The notes below the pieces were generated by a model. That model did not search any database and was not told the DNA's origin. It saw only the letters and a program-made list of their open reading frames with translations. Source: Gammaproteobacteria bacterium (GTDB lineage: Bacteria; Pseudomonadota; Gammaproteobacteria; Pseudomonadales; Halieaceae). Taken from it: a DNA stretch of 7,850 nt. The translations under genes were made by a program, and so were the position numbers. Shown piece after piece: positions 7,404 to 7,850 of the stretch. The stretch spans positions 1-7,850 of the forward strand of contig JAAEZV010000071.1 of assembly GCA_018222695.1 (NCBI GenBank), given 5' to 3'. Each line of letters starts with the position of its first letter. The first letter of the stretch is position 1.

Positions 7404-7412
7404 TCGGGCTCT

Positions 7413-7850
7413 TTAGTAGGACTCTGCCCGCTCAGGCGTCTGCGCGAGCGCAGCGCGAACCTTGACGGTATCACCCGCCTCATCGGCCCACTCGAGATCA
7501 CCCGCTTCGGTCACCAGCACGACCGTCGAGCCGAGAAAAAAGCGACCCAATTCCTGACCCGCCTCCAACAGCGGGGCTTCATCCGCCGACCATACCTGCT
7601 CGCGTATTTGACCGCCCGGCGCTTCCCGCCCGCCCCACACCGTGGCGATGCCCGCGACAATCATGGCGCCCACTAAAACCACCGCAACGCCGCCTTGGTC
7701 GGTTTCAAAAAAGCAGACCAGCCGCTCATTGCGTGCCAACAGACCATCGACCCGCTCAACCGTCGCGGCATTCACAGAGAAAAGATCCCCGGGAACATAG
7801 CGCGTCTTCACCAAGTGACCGCTGATGGGCATGTGCACACGGTGGTAATC
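7413..7850 (-). CDS. psd: Phosphatidylserine decarboxylase proenzyme, C-terminal part (5' end outside window)
   Basis: Psd decarboxylates phosphatidylserine to phosphatidylethanolamine at the inner membrane and matures by self-cleavage to a pyruvoyl enzyme. Only the last 145 residues are present, about half of the usual 280-320. The frame is open to the right edge and begins [11 protein letters not shown], the conserved block with the active-site His. It continues through [14 protein letters not shown] (59-72 of the fragment) and [10 protein letters not shown] (104-113). Cleavage in LGST between G107 and S108 (codon at 7529-7527) would make Ser108 the pyruvoyl group of the small alpha chain. 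After LGST there are 36 residues, slightly long and acidic. The visible GTG at 7838 is internal, not the start, because homology continues upstream of it. It converges on rsgA. Confidence 0.97.
   Translation of the reverse strand, partial: DYHRVHMPISGHLVKTRYVPGDLFSVNAATVERVDGLLARNERLVCFFETDQGGVAVVLVGAMIVAGIATVWGGREAPGGQIREQVWSADEAPLLEAGQELGRFFLGSTVVLVTEAGDLEWADEAGDTVKVRAALAQTPERAESY

Noticed and set aside
1..7850. Search for a novel system, mobile element, CRISPR array, tRNA or ncRNA
   Set aside because: All but about 230 bp is accounted for by eight conserved genes. The spacers (46, 75, 95 and 9 bp) are too short to hide another gene, and no array, transposon end or tRNA-like cloverleaf was seen.

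Overview
This window is a conserved housekeeping block of a Gammaproteobacterium. The gene order psd / rsgA / orn / queG / tsaE–amiB–mutL–miaA is the arrangement found around hfq in Escherichia coli and Pseudomonas, and every gene is recognisable from family motifs. By eye the DNA is G+C-rich, near 58-60%, with uniform codon use, and nothing looks foreign. Protein style (AmiB with a C-terminal LysM, MutL with endonuclease-type motifs) suggests a non-enteric, perhaps marine, gammaproteobacterium such as Halieaceae or Cellvibrionales. That placement is a low-confidence impression.

Layout from left to right. The left 4.6 kb is a minus-strand operon read right to left: tsaE (4125-4595), amiB (2750-4123), mutL (924-2753) and miaA (GTG start at 921, running off the left edge). 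Junctions are 1 nt apart, overlapping by 4 nt, or 2 nt apart, so translational coupling is likely. Diverging from tsaE across only 46 bp is queG (4642-5724, plus). queG converges on orn (5800-6351, minus) over a 75-bp spacer with two small hairpins. orn diverges from rsgA (6447-7403, plus) across 95 bp. rsgA converges, 9 bp apart, on psd (minus), whose 5' half lies beyond the right edge.

Functionally the block mixes translation quality (TsaE for t6A37, MiaA for i6A37, QueG for queuosine at position 34, RsgA for 30S maturation), RNA turnover (Orn), DNA mismatch repair (MutL), cell-wall splitting at division (AmiB) and membrane lipid synthesis (Psd). These are co-located by ancient conservation more than by shared pathway.

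I found no mobile element, CRISPR array, tRNA, rRNA or novel system. The most notable features are local. tsaE, rsgA and (more weakly) queG each have a -10-like hexamer exactly 6 nt before the ATG, which predicts leaderless mRNAs. The nnr gene usually found between queG and tsaE is absent. A perfect 6+6 inverted repeat straddles the queG start. MutL keeps a DMHA-type endonuclease motif that E. coli MutL lacks.
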